Shown: positions 61,001-64,000 of the stretch, in pieces
Layout: each line of letters starts with the position of its first letter
How positions within the stretch are numbered: position 1 is the stretch's first letter
Program-made: the position numbers and the translations under genes
NCBI RefSeq assembly: GCF_029227915.1
Contig: NC_079881.1
Location: 14,609,501-14,673,500, forward strand
DNA: 64,000 nucleotides
Origin: Hydractinia symbiolongicarpus
Taxonomy: Eukaryota; Cnidaria; Hydrozoa; Anthoathecata; Hydractiniidae
Reading direction: 5' to 3'
The notes under the pieces: generated by a model
The model's input: the letters and a program-made list of their open reading frames with translations, nothing else
The model's database searches: none
Told to the model about the DNA's origin: nothing

Positions 61001-64000
61001 CCTTGGAAGGCCTGTACACGTAGTTAGCAGCATTCTGAGAACTGGCGGTCAGGAAAACGACTTAATGCTTCGAATTCCATTGAGATTAAAAGGAATATTC
61101 CGATAGCAACTTGTCTGTGCCTGTGGAATCACGTGCTTTACGTGTAGACTCTTTATAAGGTCGTAAATGGCCAAATTACAGCCTTGGAATGCCTGTATAC
61201 GTAGTTAGCAGCGTTCTGAGAACCTGGCGGTCAGGAAAACGAGTTAATGCTTCGAAGTCCATTGAGATTGAAAGGAATATACCGATACCAACTTGTGTGT
61301 GCTTGTGGAATCACGTGCTTTACGTGTAGACTCTTTATAAGGTCGTTAAAGGCTAAATTACAGCCTTGGAATGCCTGTACACGTAGATAGCAGGGTTCCG
61401 AGAGCTTGGGGGTCAGAAAAACGACTTAGTTATTCGAAGTCTCTTGAGATTGGAAGGAATAAAGAGATGGCCACTTGTCTGGGCGCCTGGAAACACGTGA
61501 ATTACGTGTAGACTCCGTATTATGGCGTAAATGGCCATATTACAGCCTTGGAATGCCTGTACACGTAGTTAGCAGCGTTCTGAGAACCTGGCGGTCAGGA
61601 AAGCGACTTAATACTTCGAAGTCCATTGAGATTGGAAGGAATAGAGCGATGGCTACTTGTCTGGGCACCTGGAAACACGTGAAGTACGTGTAGACTCCGT
61701 ATTATTGGGTAAATGGCCATATTACAGCATTGGAATGTCTGTACACGAAGTTAGCAGCGTTCTGAGAACCTGGCGGTCAGGAAAACGATTTAATGCATCG
61801 AAGTCCATTAAAATTGAAAGGATTAGAGCGATGGCCACTTATCTGGGCTCGTGGAACCAAGTGGTTCACGTGTAGTCTCCTTATTAGTCCGTAAATGGCC
61901 ATATTACAGCCTTGGAATGCCTGTACACGTAGTTAGCAGCGTTCTGAGAACCTGGCGGTCAGGAAAACGACTTAATGCTTCGAAGCCCTTTGAGATTGAA
62001 AGGAATAGAGCGATGGCAACTGTTCTGGGCACCTGGAACCACGTGAATTACGTGTAGACTTCGTATTACGCTGTAAATAACCATATTACAGCTTTGGAAG
62101 GCCTGTACACGTAGTTAGCAGCGCTCTGAAAACCTGGCGGTCAGGACAATGACTTAATGTTACGAAGTCCATTGAGATTGAAAGAAATAGAGCGATGGCC
62201 ACTTGTCTGGTCTCCTGGAACCACGTGGTTCACGTGTAGTCTCCTTATTAGCCCGTAAATGGCCATATTACATGCTTTAAATGCCTGTGCGCACAGTTAG
62301 CTGCGTTTTTAGAGCTTGGCGCTCAGGAAAGCGACTTAATACGTCGCAGTCCATTAAGATTAAAAGGAATATACCGATAGCAACTTGTCTGTGCTTGTGG
62401 ATCACGTGCTTTACGTGTAGACTCTTTATAAGGTCGTAAATGGCCATATTACAGCCTTGGAATGCCTACATGTAGTTAGCAGCGTTCCGAGAATCTGGCG
62501 GTCAGGAAAACGACTTAATGCTTCGAAGTCCATTGAGATTAAAAGGAATATACCGATACCAACTTGTCTGGCCACGTGAAATTACGTGATTTACGTGTAG
62601 ACTCCGTATTACGCCGTAAATGGCCATATTACAGCCTTGGAAGGCCTGTACACGAAGTTAGCAGCGTTGTGAGAACCTGGCGGTCAGGAAAACAACTTAA
62701 TGCTTAGAAGTCCATTGAGATTGAAAGGAATAGAGCGATGGCCACTTCTCTGGTCTCCTGGAACCACGTGGTTCACGTGTAGTCTCCTTATTAGCCCGTA
62801 AATTCCCATATTACATGCTTTAAATGCCTGTGCGCACAGTTAGCAGCGTTTCTAGAGCCTGGCGCTCAGTAAAACGACTTAATACGTCGCAGTTCATTGA
62901 GATTAAAAGGAATATACCGATAGCAACTTGTCTGTGCTTGTGGAATCACGTGCTTTACGTGTAGGCTCTTTATAAGGTCGTAAATGACCATATTACAGCC
63001 TTGGAATGCCTGTACACGTAGTTAACAGCGTTTTGAGGGTCTGGCGGTCAGGAAAGCGACTTAATACTTCGAAGTCCATTGAGATTGGAAAGAATAGAGC
63101 GATGGCTACTTGTCTGGGCTCCTGGAACCACGTGAATTACGTGTAGACTCCGTATTACGCCGTAAATGGCCATATTACAGCCTTGGAAGGCCTGTACACG
63201 AAGTTAGCAGCGTTCTGAGAACCTGGCGACTAGGAAAACGACTTAATGCTTCGAATTCCATTGAGATTGGAAGGAATAGAGCGATGGCTACTTGTCTGGG
63301 CTCCTGGAACCACGTGAATTACGTGAAGACTCCGTATAACGCCGTAAATGGCCATATTATAGCCTTGCAATGCCTGTACACGTAATTAGCAGCGTTCTGA
63401 GAACCAGGCGGTCAGGAAAACGATTTAATGCATCGAAGTCCATTGAAATTGAAAGGAATAGAGCGATGGCCACTTATCTGGGCTCGTGGAACCAAGTGGT
63501 TCACGTGTAGTCTCCTTATTAGTCCGTAAATGGCCATATTAGACGCTTTAAAGGCCTGTGCATACAGTTAGCTGCGTTTTTAGAGCTTGGCGCTCAGGAA
63601 AGCGGCTTAATACGTCGCAGTTCATTGAGATTAAAAGGAATATACCGATACCAACTTGTCTGGCCACGTGAAATTACGTGATTTACGTGTAGACTCCGTA
63701 TTACGCCGTAAATGGCCATATTACAGACTTGGAAGGCCTGTAGACGTAGTTAGCAGGGTTTCGAGAGCCTGAGGGCCAGAAAAACGACTTAGTTCTTTGA
63801 AGTCCCTTGAGATTGGAAGGAATATTGAGATGGCCACTTGTCTGGGCACCTGGAACCACGTGAATTACGTGTAGACTCCGTATTGCGCCGTAGATGGCCA
63901 TATTACAGCCTTGGAAGGCCTGTACACGAAGTTAGCAGCGTTGTGAGAACCTGCCGGTCAGGAAAACAACTTAATGCTTCGAAGTCCATTGAGATTGAAA

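Larger units (their letters stand above)
20651..64000. repeat. 182-bp satellite, homogeneous core with higher-order structure
   Basis: About 43 kb of uninterrupted satellite that runs off the window's right edge. Successive monomers are 182 bp apart (for example 56636, 56818; 57182, 57364). Five frequent classes can be told apart by the segment after CTTGTCT: GGTCTCCTGGAACCACGTGG; GGCCACGTGAAATTACGTGA; GTGCTTGTGGAATCACGTGC; GGGCTCCTGGAACCACGTGA; GGGCTCGTGGAACCAAGTGG. The second half alternates between CCTTGGAAGGCCTGTACACG and GCTTTAAATGCCTGTGCGCA versions. Shortened monomers recur, so higher-order units are not whole multiples of 182. No transposon interrupts this segment. Short open frames of 60-115 residues on both strands are by-products of the repeat. 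Confidence 0.96.

Noticed and set aside
20651-63901. Dozens of 60-115 residue open frames on both strands (MSGLLEPRELRV..., MAIYGLIKRLHV..., and similar)
   Set aside because: They repeat with the 182-bp monomer or higher-order unit. Those checked open at TTG rather than ATG, and the frame shifts by two at each monomer boundary. No domain is recognisable. They are by-products of the satellite.
8637-64000. CRISPR-like regular repeats
   Set aside because: The repeats are contiguous 182-bp units without unique spacers, in an AT-rich genome with LINEs. This is a eukaryotic satellite.
20651-64000. CENP-B box in the satellite monomer
   Set aside because: The TTCGAAGTCC word was compared by eye with the canonical nTTCGnnnnAnnCGGGn pattern. 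The required A and CGGG are missing.

Overview
The window looks like AT-rich, non-coding metazoan DNA dominated by repeats. I see no cellular gene, tRNA, rRNA or CRISPR array. The only proteins that can be recognised are three decaying non-LTR retrotransposons (LINEs) of the CR1/L2/jockey-like endonuclease plus reverse-transcriptase type. LINEs of this kind are common in aquatic invertebrates such as cnidarians, but the species cannot be fixed from the sequence, so this is a low-confidence inference.

Layout. (1) 1-930: AT-rich sequence with nothing recognisable. (2) About 930-4960: a badly broken but almost full-length LINE on the minus strand, with a CCCH-like zinc-knuckle segment, an endonuclease domain and a reverse transcriptase. 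(3) About 4960-8636: AT-rich intergenic DNA. It holds a TTCGTAT-rich stretch, a 53-bp tandem repeat, a GGAGAA microsatellite and several copies, direct and inverted, of a short MITE-like repeat. (4) 8637-64000 (right window edge): one satellite array with a monomer of about 182 bp. It is broken only by two LINE insertions at 13623-16806 and 18167-19905, both on the minus strand and both 5'-truncated.

The satellite changes along its length. From 8.6 to about 20.6 kb the monomers are divergent, show only short old duplications, and carry the LINE insertions. From about 20.6 kb to the end the monomers are much more alike. There they fall into about five classes and are arranged in overlapping higher-order repeats (shifts of 1073, 3204, 3820, 5737, 2870, 2182 and 546 bp, among others). 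This is the edge-to-core pattern known from centromeric and pericentromeric arrays. Nearly every monomer keeps a pair of ACGTG cores 9 bp apart and several short dyad symmetries. A variant monomer with a 16-bp-arm foldback palindrome occurs five times. Centromere or heterochromatin identity is inference only.

Nothing here works as an operon or pathway. The biology is satellite amplification by unequal exchange or related copying, with LINE insertion into the array edge. The many short open frames inside the satellite are by-products of the repeat and are not annotated as genes.
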